Source: Chryseobacterium sp. 3008163
GTDB taxonomy: Bacteria > Bacteroidota > Bacteroidia > Flavobacteriales > Weeksellaceae
Reading direction: 5' to 3'
Assembly (NCBI RefSeq): GCF_003669035.1
Contig: NZ_CP033070.1
Coordinates: forward strand, 1,302,001-1,366,000
DNA: 64,000 bases
The position numbers and the translations under genes are program-made. The notes under the pieces are model-generated. The model did no database searches. It was not told the DNA's origin and saw only the letters and a program-made list of their open reading frames with translations. Positions 8,709-16,476 of this stretch are shown here, one piece after another; position 1 is the first letter of the stretch; each line of letters opens with the position of its first letter.

Positions 8709-8999
8709 ATGGAAAATTACGGTTACACAAAAGACGGCAATACTCAACAGCAAAATAATGCGCCCTACAAATCTGAAAAGAAAATTCCGGCTGCACTTTT
8801 AGGTCTTCTTGTCGGTTGGCTTGCTTTAAACAAATTCTATTTAGGATATACCAAAGAAGGAATAATTCAGTTGGTTCTAAATGTTGTTACTTTCGGAGCA
8901 GCTTCAATCATCCCATTTATCGAGGGAATTATTTATCTGTTTATGAGCGATGAGCAATTTGACAACACGTATGTTCACAACAAAAAAGGCTGGTTGTAA
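8709..8999 (+). CDS. TM2-domain membrane protein
   Basis: A 96-residue protein with a polar N-terminus (residues 1-25) followed by the TM2 domain: two membrane helices (ALLGLLVGWLALNKFYLG and ASIIPFIEGIIYLFM) joined by GYTKEGIIQLVLNVVTFGA. The LNKFYLGYTKEGI hinge is the hallmark of the family. I start at the ATG at 8709 because the upstream reading from 8667 adds an unconserved hydrophobic leader. The role of TM2 proteins in bacteria is not settled. It precedes the hypothetical gene at 9082 on the same strand. Confidence 0.8.
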   Translation: MENYGYTKDGNTQQQNNAPYKSEKKIPAALLGLLVGWLALNKFYLGYTKEGIIQLVLNVVTFGAASIIPFIEGIIYLFMSDEQFDNTYVHNKKGWL

Positions 9000-9081
9000 T
9001 TTTAATACAAATTTTCCTTTTACGAATCTGATTAATTGATATTTTTCTTAAATTTAAATCACCAATCACAGTTTAAATTTT

Positions 9082-9810
9082 ATGGAAAATAATCAACAAT
9101 TAACCGATTTACTCGCATTAGATTTAGGAATTAATCTCATCAACCGCAGACCTTACGCAAAAGAAGTTTTCAAATGGCAGGATATCGACCTTCTTCCCCA
9201 TTCCTCCGTAGATACATTGCTTTGTGAAATTTACGAATGGAACGGCAGAAACTGGAGAACGACCAATAATAATCTGATTGGTTTTCTCTTCTCCGACCAA
9301 CAATTGAAAGCTGTCAAAGATCAACTTTTAAGTATTCCCAAACATCCAGCTTTGATTCCTGATTTTGAATTTACCAAAGAAAGCATGGTTGAATATAGTC
9401 TTGCGTTGCCTTCTCTTTTTAATATCGGAATCAATGGAAATATCAACAGTGCGAAAAGTTTTTCTGTGCGTGTCAACGGAGTGACAAAATCTAGAATTAC
9501 CAATATCGATTCTCCAGGAATTGAAATTCTGAGAAAATATTCTGAATTCACAGATTCTGAATCGAAAACGTATCGGAAGAATATTAAATTTAATTATTTA
9601 AGCACTTCATTATTCTATGCCGAAAGTGTAGAAATTTTCCTGGAAAAAGAATCCGGTGTTGGCTTAGATGTCAGTTTTCAGACACAGGATGTAGAAGTGG
9701 AAGCCAAAGTTGATACGGATACCAAAAAACATTTTGTTTTAAAATATTCCGGAAATCAGGCTCCTTTTGCAGCAAAATTTACCAAAGGGAAAGATTTTGA
9801 TTTTAAATAA
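9082..9810 (+). CDS. Hypothetical cytoplasmic protein, 242 residues
   Basis: No family recognised. No signal peptide or membrane segment is visible. The first half is mixed helical (residues 1-110). The second half reads as beta-rich (SFSVRVNGVTKSRITNID, VSFQTQDVEVEAKVDTDTKKHFVLKY) and ends in a basic tail. It lies 82 bases after the TM2 gene on the same strand and ends at an inverted repeat shared with hemB. Codon use and length support a real gene. Confidence 0.7.
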   Translation: MENNQQLTDLLALDLGINLINRRPYAKEVFKWQDIDLLPHSSVDTLLCEIYEWNGRNWRTTNNNLIGFLFSDQQLKAVKDQLLSIPKHPALIPDFEFTKESMVEYSLALPSLFNIGINGNINSAKSFSVRVNGVTKSRITNIDSPGIEILRKYSEFTDSESKTYRKNIKFNYLSTSLFYAESVEIFLEKESGVGLDVSFQTQDVEVEAKVDTDTKKHFVLKYSGNQAPFAAKFTKGKDFDFK

Positions 9811-9818
9811 TTTTTTGA

Positions 9819-9885
9819 AAGTTATTAGTTATAAATTATAAGTTGCAAGAAAACGTTCTTAACTCATAATTTATAACTAATAACT
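9819..9885. terminator. Bidirectional AT-rich inverted repeat between convergent genes
   Basis: AAGTTATTAGTTATAAATTA (from 9819) pairs with TAATTTATAACTAATAACTT (to 9885) around a short loop. It lies exactly between the converging 9082 gene and hemB, so it may terminate both. Confidence 0.6.
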
Positions 9886-9894
9886 TAAAACTAA

Positions 9895-10884
9895 TTATCT
9901 GTTTAAAAGAATCGCAGCTTCTTTCGCAGCATACGTGAAAATCATATCTGCTCCTGCTCTTTTAAAACACGTTAAACTTTCAATAATGGCTTTATCATTA
10001 TCGAGCCAACCGTTTTGTGCAGCGGCTTTCAACATTGCGTATTCTCCACTTACGTTATAAACTGCGATTGGTAGATCGATGGCTTCACGCACTTTTGAAA
10101 CGATATCCAAATACGGCAAACCCGGTTTGATCATAATAATATCTGCACCTTCTTCCACATCTTTAAAAACTTCATTTAAAGCTTCACGAGAATTATGAAA
10201 ATCCATCTGATATGTTTTTTTATCTTTCGGAATTTCCATATTGTCTTTCGGTGCACTATCTAAAGCACTTCTGAAAGGTCCATAGAACGAACTTGCATAT
10301 TTTGCTGCGTAACTTAAAATTCCAACATCATGAAAACCACTTTCTTCCAACGCTTCACGAATCGCCAAAACTCTTCCATCCATCATGTCACTCGGTGCTA
10401 CAATATCTGCTCCTGCTTCTGCATGAGAAACTGACATTCTTGCCAAAGCATCGTTGGTTGCGTCATTTAAGACTTTACCGTTTTCTATAATTCCGTCGTG
10501 ACCGTAGATTGAATATGGATCTAAAGCAACATCAGGCATAATCACCATTTCAGGAACAGCATCTTTTATGGCCTTGATGGTATTTTGCATCAACCCATCT
10601 TTGTTCCAGGCTTCTTTTCCCGTGTTGTCTTTCAAATGTTCCGAAACTTTCATGTACAGATTGACCGCTTTTACGCCTAAAGAAAATAATTCTTTACATT
10701 CTTTAACCGTTAAATCAATACTTCTTCTGAAAATTCCGGGCATTGATGAGATTGCTTCTTCTTTATTTTCACCTTCCATTACGAAGATCGGCATTACAAA
10801 ATCGTCTGTAGAAAGGCTACATTCTCTTACCAAACCTCTCATAGATTCATTTACTCTCAATCTTCTGTTTCTTGAATATATCAT
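9895..10884 (-). CDS. hemB: Delta-aminolevulinic acid dehydratase (porphobilinogen synthase)
   Basis: The 329-residue enzyme condenses two 5-aminolevulinates to porphobilinogen in haem synthesis. The two active-site lysines are K195 (SYAAKYASSFYGPFR) and K253 (IIMIKPGLPYLD). At the usual zinc site the cysteines are absent: residues 118-131 read DVALDPYSIYGHDG instead of DVCLCxYTxHGHCG. This is the Asp-type, probably magnesium-dependent, form of the enzyme. The start ATG at 10884 gives the normal N-terminus RNRRLRVNESMRGLVRE. A minus-strand -7-like box lies at 10913-10920. The 3' end faces an inverted repeat. Confidence 0.96.
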   Translation of the reverse strand: MIYSRNRRLRVNESMRGLVRECSLSTDDFVMPIFVMEGENKEEAISSMPGIFRRSIDLTVKECKELFSLGVKAVNLYMKVSEHLKDNTGKEAWNKDGLMQNTIKAIKDAVPEMVIMPDVALDPYSIYGHDGIIENGKVLNDATNDALARMSVSHAEAGADIVAPSDMMDGRVLAIREALEESGFHDVGILSYAAKYASSFYGPFRSALDSAPKDNMEIPKDKKTYQMDFHNSREALNEVFKDVEEGADIIMIKPGLPYLDIVSKVREAIDLPIAVYNVSGEYAMLKAAAQNGWLDNDKAIIESLTCFKRAGADMIFTYAAKEAAILLNR

Positions 10885-10912
10885 TTTGGAATACTTTTTG
10901 AATAATTTATTG

Positions 10913-10973
10913 CAAATTTAATATAAGTTCTATAAAAAACTATTGCAGATGATTATAGAATTTATTACTTTTG
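10913..10973. promoter_or_regulatory. Divergent promoters, hemB and the T9SS mini-protein gene
   Basis: On the plus strand TTG (10943-10945) is followed after 20 bases by TACTTTTG (10966-10973), a good Bacteroidetes -33/-7 pair about 30 bases before the ATG at 11004. On the minus strand TAAATTTG (10920-10913) faces hemB, without a clear -33. Confidence 0.6.
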
Positions 10974-11003
10974 TTAGTAATAATTATGCAAATTATACGT
11001 TAG

Positions 11004-11354
11004 ATGAAAAAACTTTTACTTTTAATTATATTTATGGGCGCTTTTGTTGGTTTTTCCGACAATGTTAAAGCACAAATCAAAGAGCCTTCTTCTACTTCAC
11101 AAAAGTCTGATGATGGTGTTCTTACTGCATACCCAAACCCTGCGAAAGACTTTTTGGTAGTAAAAGCCAAAGATTCTTCTTTAAAAATTAAATCAGTGAT
11201 ATTTTATTCGATATTGGGAACACAGGTTGCCAACTATAATGTCAATACAAACAAAGCTGAAATTAATATTGAAAAATTAAAGCCCGGAAAGTATCTGATT
11301 CGCTACATTCTCAGCGACAATACGCAAAAGGTTACTCAAATAGTAAAACAATAA
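11004..11354 (+). CDS. Small secreted protein made almost only of a T9SS type A sorting domain
   Basis: A 116-residue protein with a Sec signal peptide (KKLLLLIIFMGAFVGFS, mature from about residue 25). A short Ser/Thr-rich spacer follows, then a complete type A C-terminal sorting domain: TAYPNPAKDFLVVKA, IKSVIFYSILGTQV, IEKLKPGKYLIRYI and a terminal KVTQIVKQ. There is no room for a cargo domain, so the sorting domain is essentially the whole mature protein. It has a strong promoter and its own terminator, which argues for a real monocistronic gene. Alternative: a remnant of a larger T9SS protein. Confidence 0.85.
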   Translation: MKKLLLLIIFMGAFVGFSDNVKAQIKEPSSTSQKSDDGVLTAYPNPAKDFLVVKAKDSSLKIKSVIFYSILGTQVANYNVNTNKAEINIEKLKPGKYLIRYILSDNTQKVTQIVKQ

Positions 11355-11359
11355 TATTA

Positions 11360-11388
11360 AATCCTGATCAACATCAGGATTTTTTCTT
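11360..11388 (+). terminator. Rho-independent terminator
   Basis: Stem AATCCTGAT/ATCAGGATT with a four-base loop, followed by TTTTTC, directly after the 11004 gene. Confidence 0.8.
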
Positions 11389-11454
11389 TTAGCAAAATTC
11401 TTTTAATTCCGTAACTTTCGGATTATTTTTATACTCATTATAAAAAACAACTGA

Positions 11455-12366
11455 ATGCTAAAAGCTGAACATATTACTAAAACCTACAATGCAGGAAAAA
11501 AAATAGCATTGGATGATTTTAGCATACATGTGCCGAAAGGAAGTATCTACGGTCTTCTAGGACCTAACGGAGCAGGAAAAACCTCTTTTATCCGTATCAT
11601 CAATCAAATTACACAAGCAGATTCCGGAGATGTTTTCATCAATGGAGAAAAGCTCAATCCTAATCACATCAAAGACATCGGATATATGCCTGAAGAGCGA
11701 GGTTTATATAAAAACATGAGCGTCGGAGATCAGATTCTTTACTTCGGAGAACTGAAGGGAATGAAAAAAAATGATGCGCTGAATGAAGCCAAAAAATGGT
11801 TTGAAAAACTGCATATCGATCAATGGTGGAAGAAGAAACTTTCTGAACTATCCAAAGGAATGGCGCAGAAAATACAGTTCGTAGTGACCGTTCTTCACAG
11901 ACCACATTTGTTGATTCTTGACGAACCGTTCTCAGGTTTTGACCCTGTGAATGCCAATTTAATTAAAGATCAAATCATTGAACTTAAAAATAACGGAACT
12001 ACAATTATTCTTTCTACCCACAGAATGGAAAGTGTGGAAGAAATGTGTGACTATGTTGCACTAATCGATAATTCTAAGAAAATAATCGACGGAAGAGTTT
12101 TTGATGTACGAGAAAAGTTCAAGAAAAATATTTTTGGGATTACGCTTTCTGATGTCAACAATGAGAAGCTTCAGAACTTCCAGAATAAGTATGAAATTTT
12201 CAACTTGTCTGAGCAAAATAATCTGATTTCGTTTGACCTGAAAAATACGGTGAATCAAAATGATATTTTACTGGATCTTGTACAGGCAGGAAAAGTAAGA
12301 TCATTTGACGAAAAAATTCCGAGCATGAATGAAGTCTTTATTAATGCCGTAGGTAATCATTCTTAA
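11455..12366 (+). CDS. ABC transporter ATP-binding protein, NatA-like
   Basis: A 303-residue ATPase that pairs with the permease gene four bases downstream. Walker A is GLLGPNGAGKTSFIRI (about 35-48), the signature LSKGMAQKIQFVVTVLH, Walker B HLLILDEPFSGFDPVN and the switch His TIILSTHRMESVEEM. The C-terminal 80 residues are the extension typical of the NatA/CcmA group. NatAB-type systems export Na+ or other substrates; the actual substrate is not predictable. The start ATG at 11455 begins MLKAEHITKTY, normal for the family. Confidence 0.9.
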   Translation: MLKAEHITKTYNAGKKIALDDFSIHVPKGSIYGLLGPNGAGKTSFIRIINQITQADSGDVFINGEKLNPNHIKDIGYMPEERGLYKNMSVGDQILYFGELKGMKKNDALNEAKKWFEKLHIDQWWKKKLSELSKGMAQKIQFVVTVLHRPHLLILDEPFSGFDPVNANLIKDQIIELKNNGTTIILSTHRMESVEEMCDYVALIDNSKKIIDGRVFDVREKFKKNIFGITLSDVNNEKLQNFQNKYEIFNLSEQNNLISFDLKNTVNQNDILLDLVQAGKVRSFDEKIPSMNEVFINAVGNHS

Positions 12367-12370
12367 ATTT

Positions 12371-13681
12371 ATGAACAATATATATTTAATTACAAAAAGA
12401 GAATTTCTTACGCAGGTTAAGAAAAAATCTTTCATTTTACTGACTTTATTAGCTCCATTAATGATCATAGGATTTGGTGCTGTGATTGGGTTGATGTTTA
12501 AAGCCAACGAATCTCACAATGTGATTGAAGTTGTTGACAACAGCGGACTTTTTAAAGGTCAGCTAAAATCTAATGATAAGCTGGAATATATTTTTGTTCC
12601 AGTAGCAGATGAAAAATCTAAACTTAAAAACCTTAAAGGCAACGAGTCTTTAGATGGTATTTTGATTTTACCTCAAATAGCAAGTCAGAATTTTGATGAT
12701 TTGGAAAAAAACACAAGATTAGTTGTTAATACTAAAATCGGTCTTGATACCAAACAGCGCATCATCTCTGATATTAGCAATGTAATTAAGAAAGAGAAAA
12801 TCAAACAATTAGGCATTGCAGAATCGCAGCTTGATAATCTTGATAAAAATTTTGAACTGAAAACAATCAACGTATCAGAAGATAATAAAGAGGATTCTGA
12901 CTTGGCTTTTGGCGTAAAAACGGCACTAAGCTTAGGATTGATGTATGTTACCTTTATGTTTATCATCATTTATGGAGTACGTGTCATGAGAAGCGTTCTT
13001 GAGGAAAAAAACAACCGTGTTGTGGAAATTATCATTTCATCGGTAAAACCTTTTGAACTGATGATGGGAAAAATTCTCGGGGTTACAATGGTTGCTTTAA
13101 CACAATTTCTCGTCTGGATATCTATGTCTGTAATTGGTGCATTAGTTTTGAACACCGGATTTTCTTCTATGCAGAAAAACATGCCGGGAGGTGATGAAGG
13201 TATTTTAAGCAAATTGGATATTTTACAAATATTCACACAGATTTCTCATAGCTTATTGGAACTTAATTTTCCTTTAATCATCTTCGTATTTATTGTATTT
13301 TTCCTTTTGGGATACATTTTTTACAGTTCGATTTACGCAGCAATTGGTTCTGCTGTTGATAACGAAACCGAAACACAGCAATTCACTTTATTTGCCATTT
13401 TGCCTTTGACTTTGGGGATGTACGGAAGTTTTTCTTTAATGAATAATCCGGATGGGCCACTAGGATTTTGGTTATCAATAATTCCTTTTACGTCTCCTGT
13501 TGCGATGATTGCGAGAATTCCTTACGGCGTTCCGGCTTGGGAAATTGCTTTATCAATTTTCTTATTATTAGCAACGACTATTTTTATGATTTTCTTAGCC
13601 GGAAAGATTTACAGAGTTGGAATTTTGATGTATGGAAATAAGGCTACTTTGAAGGAACTTTGGAAGTGGATTAGAAGTTAA
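12371..13681 (+). CDS. ABC-2 type permease, NatB-like
   Basis: A 436-residue inner-membrane permease, partner of the ATPase just upstream. One N-terminal membrane helix (ILLTLLAPLMIIGFGAVIG) is followed by an extracytoplasmic domain of about 150 residues. Five further helices follow, including LGLMYVTFMFIIIYGVRVM, IFVFIVFFLLGYIFYS and IALSIFLLLATTIFMIFL. The motif VLEEKNNRVVEIIISSVKPFELMMGK is the coupling region of the ABC-2 membrane protein family. The four-base gap from the ATPase indicates an operon. Confidence 0.9.
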   Translation: MNNIYLITKREFLTQVKKKSFILLTLLAPLMIIGFGAVIGLMFKANESHNVIEVVDNSGLFKGQLKSNDKLEYIFVPVADEKSKLKNLKGNESLDGILILPQIASQNFDDLEKNTRLVVNTKIGLDTKQRIISDISNVIKKEKIKQLGIAESQLDNLDKNFELKTINVSEDNKEDSDLAFGVKTALSLGLMYVTFMFIIIYGVRVMRSVLEEKNNRVVEIIISSVKPFELMMGKILGVTMVALTQFLVWISMSVIGALVLNTGFSSMQKNMPGGDEGILSKLDILQIFTQISHSLLELNFPLIIFVFIVFFLLGYIFYSSIYAAIGSAVDNETETQQFTLFAILPLTLGMYGSFSLMNNPDGPLGFWLSIIPFTSPVAMIARIPYGVPAWEIALSIFLLLATTIFMIFLAGKIYRVGILMYGNKATLKELWKWIRS

Positions 13682-13707
13682 TTTAGAATAATTTCAAATT
13701 TTTTAAT

Positions 13708-14157
13708 ATGAAAAGAATATTACTGATTATGATGATAGGTGTTGTCAATATTTTCAGTGCTCAATCGTTAAATGAAAATATTTCCTTTAAAAATTTGACA
13801 CAAGAAGAGAATATACAAATTGAAAAAATTAAAGGACTGTTGACTCAGTCAAAAATTATAATAATTAAAGATTGTAAACTAATAAATTATGACAATTGTA
13901 TCGACGAATATACCATTGTCTATTTGTATAATAATAAACCTGTACTTATTGACCAAATAGAATTCAGCTTCATACGAGCTTATGTTTCAAATGGGACAGA
14001 AGAAACATCAAACTACATCACAAAGACAAGAATATATATTACAGATTGGGAAAACAGTAAGTTTATAGGAAAAACAATACGTTTAAGTCAACATGGAAAG
14101 AGTGAATCAAGCCCTTATCTTAACAAACATGAAATTGAAGCAAAAATTAAAAGGTAA
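13708..14157 (+). CDS. Hypothetical secreted protein
   Basis: A 149-residue protein with a Sec signal peptide (MKRILLIMMIGVVNIFSAQS). The mature part is Lys- and Asn-rich with two cysteines (DCKLINYDNCIDEY) that could form a disulfide, and beta-strand-like stretches. No family recognised. It lies 26 bases after the permease gene and ends before a strong terminator, so it may be the last gene of that operon. Confidence 0.7.
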   Translation: MKRILLIMMIGVVNIFSAQSLNENISFKNLTQEENIQIEKIKGLLTQSKIIIIKDCKLINYDNCIDEYTIVYLYNNKPVLIDQIEFSFIRAYVSNGTEETSNYITKTRIYITDWENSKFIGKTIRLSQHGKSESSPYLNKHEIEAKIKR

Positions 14158-14203
14158 TGTGGTCAAAAATAGTTGGTGTTTTTTTAATACAGATACAATA
14201 ATA

Positions 14204-14236
14204 AAAATCCCGAGATAAAATATCCCGGGATTTTTT
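14204..14236. terminator. Bidirectional terminator
   Basis: AAAAATCCCGAGATA pairs with TATCCCGGGATTTTT (one mismatch) around AAA. An A-run on one side and a T-run on the other serve both converging genes. Confidence 0.8.
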
Positions 14237-14256
14237 ATGTTTTGAATGAAAAATTT

Positions 14257-14901
14257 TTATTCGAAGATATAGCTTAAGCTTAAACTAATAACCTGCTCAG
14301 ACTTCTTTTTAGCTGAATTTGGATCTAACTTGCTTTCATCCAGATTTGGATAAGTATTCGATAAACCAAAGTCATACTTTAAAGCCAATTCGAGCTGTCT
14401 TTTGTAGCTGTACCCTAGACCTGCGCCTATTGCGAAGTTAAATGAGCTAGCCTTACCCAACTGATCTGTTCTATAGATTTCACGAGATTCATTTTTAACT
14501 TTTTGATCAATTAAAAAATTAAATCTCGGACCAATCAATCCAAAGAATTCTGATTCTGCTTCAGAAAAATATCCTTTGAAAGATACAGGAACACTGATGT
14601 AGTTATTAGCATAAACAGCATCATAACCTTTTACACCTTTAGCATTCTTATCTTTTCCAGATTCTCCTGCACCGTAGTACACGACTTCCGGCTGAAGATA
14701 AAACTGGTTAGAACCTCCCATTGGGATTAATGCTAAAACACCACCCTGAAAAGCAAATCTAGCTCCTGAAGGATTGTGTGCATTTTTTACTCTCGAATAG
14801 TTTCCACCAGCAGTAACACCAAATCTTGTACTACTAAAATCAATCTGTGCGAATGATAAAGTAGAAAATGCTAAAGCTGATGCTAATAAAAATTTTTTCA
14901 T
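14257..14901 (-). CDS. Outer-membrane beta-barrel protein (PorT-like)
   Basis: A 214-residue protein with signal peptide MKKFLLASALAFSTLSFAQ. An 8-strand-like barrel sequence of the PF13568 group follows: RFGVTAGGNYSRVKN, FQGGVLALIP, FYLQPEVVYYGAGE, ISVPVSFKGYF, FNFAIGAGLGYSYKRQLELALKYDFGL. It ends VISLSLSYIFE, the C-terminal aromatic strand expected for an outer-membrane barrel. The family includes the T9SS-related PorT but also many porin-like proteins, so no symbol is given. Confidence 0.85.
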   Translation of the reverse strand: MKKFLLASALAFSTLSFAQIDFSSTRFGVTAGGNYSRVKNAHNPSGARFAFQGGVLALIPMGGSNQFYLQPEVVYYGAGESGKDKNAKGVKGYDAVYANNYISVPVSFKGYFSEAESEFFGLIGPRFNFLIDQKVKNESREIYRTDQLGKASSFNFAIGAGLGYSYKRQLELALKYDFGLSNTYPNLDESKLDPNSAKKKSEQVISLSLSYIFE

Positions 14902-15005
14902 ATGTAGTTTGTATTGTTTTTAATAGTCACATGTTATCGCCTATCTTTATCAGTGTTTAGCTTTCTAAGTCAGTTAAAGCGATTTCATATCATTTTGTTG
15001 TTTAA

Positions 15006-15878
15006 TTATCCTAAAACTTTTGCAACAGTAACACCAATATCAGCAGGGGAATCTACTACATTGATACCGTTTTCTCTCATGATTTCCATTTTAGCCTGAG
15101 CTGTATCTTCATCACCTCCAACAATAGCACCTGCGTGACCCATTGTTCTGCCTTTAGGAGCAGTTTGTCCAGCGATAAAACCAACAACCGGTTTTGTAGA
15201 ACCACTAGCTTTATACCATCTTGCAGCTTCAGCCTCAAGACCACCACCGATTTCACCGATCATTACAACCGCTTCAGTTTCTGGGTCGTTGATGAACAAT
15301 TCAAGAGCTTCTCTTGTAGTAGTTCCAATTATTGGGTCACCACCGATTCCGATTGCTGTAGAAACACCGTAACCAGCTTTTACAACTTGGTCAGCAGCTT
15401 CATAAGTAAGAGTTCCTGATTTTGAAACGATCCCTACTTTTCCTTTTTTGAAAACGAAACCTGGCATAATACCAATTTTAGCTTCATCAGAAGTGATGAT
15501 TCCCGGACAGTTTGGCCCGATCAATCTGCACTCTTTGTCAGCGATATAAGATTTTACTTTTACCATGTCTGCAACAGGAATACCTTCTGTAATACATACG
15601 ATTACTTTAATACCCGCTTCAGCAGCTTCCATGATAGCATCTGCAGCAAATGCAGGTGGTACAAAAATGATACTTACATTAGCTCCAGCCTTTGCAACAG
15701 CGTCAGCAACAGTATTAAATACCGGCTTCCCAAGGTGCTCGCTTCCTCCTTTTCCTGGAGTAACACCACCTACTACGTTGGTTCCATATTCGATCATCTG
15801 ACCAGCGTGGAAAGTACCTTCGTTACCTGTAAAACCTTGTACAATTACTTTAGAATCTTTGTTTACTAAAATTGACAT
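15006..15878 (-). CDS. sucD: Succinyl-CoA ligase, alpha subunit
   Basis: A 290-residue alpha subunit of the citric-acid-cycle enzyme that couples succinyl-CoA hydrolysis to nucleoside triphosphate synthesis. The CoA-binding Rossmann domain is N-terminal ([21 protein letters not shown]). The phosphorylated His is H248 in [11 protein letters not shown]. Other matches are LIGPNCPGI and [15 protein letters not shown]. The sucC partner is not in the window, as is usual in Flavobacteriia. A minus-strand TAAATTTG box lies at 15915-15922. Confidence 0.97.
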   Translation of the reverse strand: MSILVNKDSKVIVQGFTGNEGTFHAGQMIEYGTNVVGGVTPGKGGSEHLGKPVFNTVADAVAKAGANVSIIFVPPAFAADAIMEAAEAGIKVIVCITEGIPVADMVKVKSYIADKECRLIGPNCPGIITSDEAKIGIMPGFVFKKGKVGIVSKSGTLTYEAADQVVKAGYGVSTAIGIGGDPIIGTTTREALELFINDPETEAVVMIGEIGGGLEAEAARWYKASGSTKPVVGFIAGQTAPKGRTMGHAGAIVGGDEDTAQAKMEIMRENGINVVDSPADIGVTVAKVLG

Positions 15879-16476
15879 TTTATTGTTGTTTTAATTTATT
15901 TTTATTAATGCTCACAAATTTACTTATTTTTCTTTGATTATAGATAAAACCATCAGACTAATCTTTATCACCTTTATTAAAAAAATTAAAAGAAATACAA
16001 TCGGGCAAATCACTGCTGAGCGATTAAGAATAGAATAATCTGTTCTAAGCGTGTGATTTTATTTTAATTTTTAAGTAAAATTATCTCTCTGCAAACATAC
16101 TGATTTTATTTTTTTCAGGACAGAGTGCAGTTAAGAACCTCATGAATTTTTCATAATATCAATTCTGAAAGTGGATTTTTTGTTTAAATGAACAGAAATA
16201 AGATTGATGTGATTTTAAACTACATCTATATAGTATGAAAGTGTTCTGTTTATTGCTGAATATAGTCTGGCAGTTGATGAATATGAGCTTTCTAATTCTT
16301 AATACAATATGGATATGCCATATTTCCCTCAGATAATTATAACACGTCAAGTTCTGTCGCTTTACTGAGTTAGCTTTGTCAAAATAAACATCACATCATC
16401 ATCAAGTTTTTATCAAACTATTGTGGTATGTATTAAAAAAAGTTAAATTAGCGCCAATAAAATAAAAACCCAAATC
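15879..16476. other. 598-base intergenic region at the left edge of the RHS island
   Basis: No credible gene: a 63-codon minus-strand reading (16159-16350) is low-complexity and has no homology I recognise. It holds a sucD -7-like box at 15915-15922 and a plus-strand TAGCTTTG at 16371-16378 that may belong to the promoter of the 16477 gene. The region is likely the junction between core DNA and the accessory island. Confidence 0.5.

Noticed and set aside
16159-16350. 63-codon minus-strand ORF in the gap upstream of the RHS operon
   Set aside because: Low-complexity, no recognisable motif and no promoter; looks like chance open frame in AT-rich DNA.
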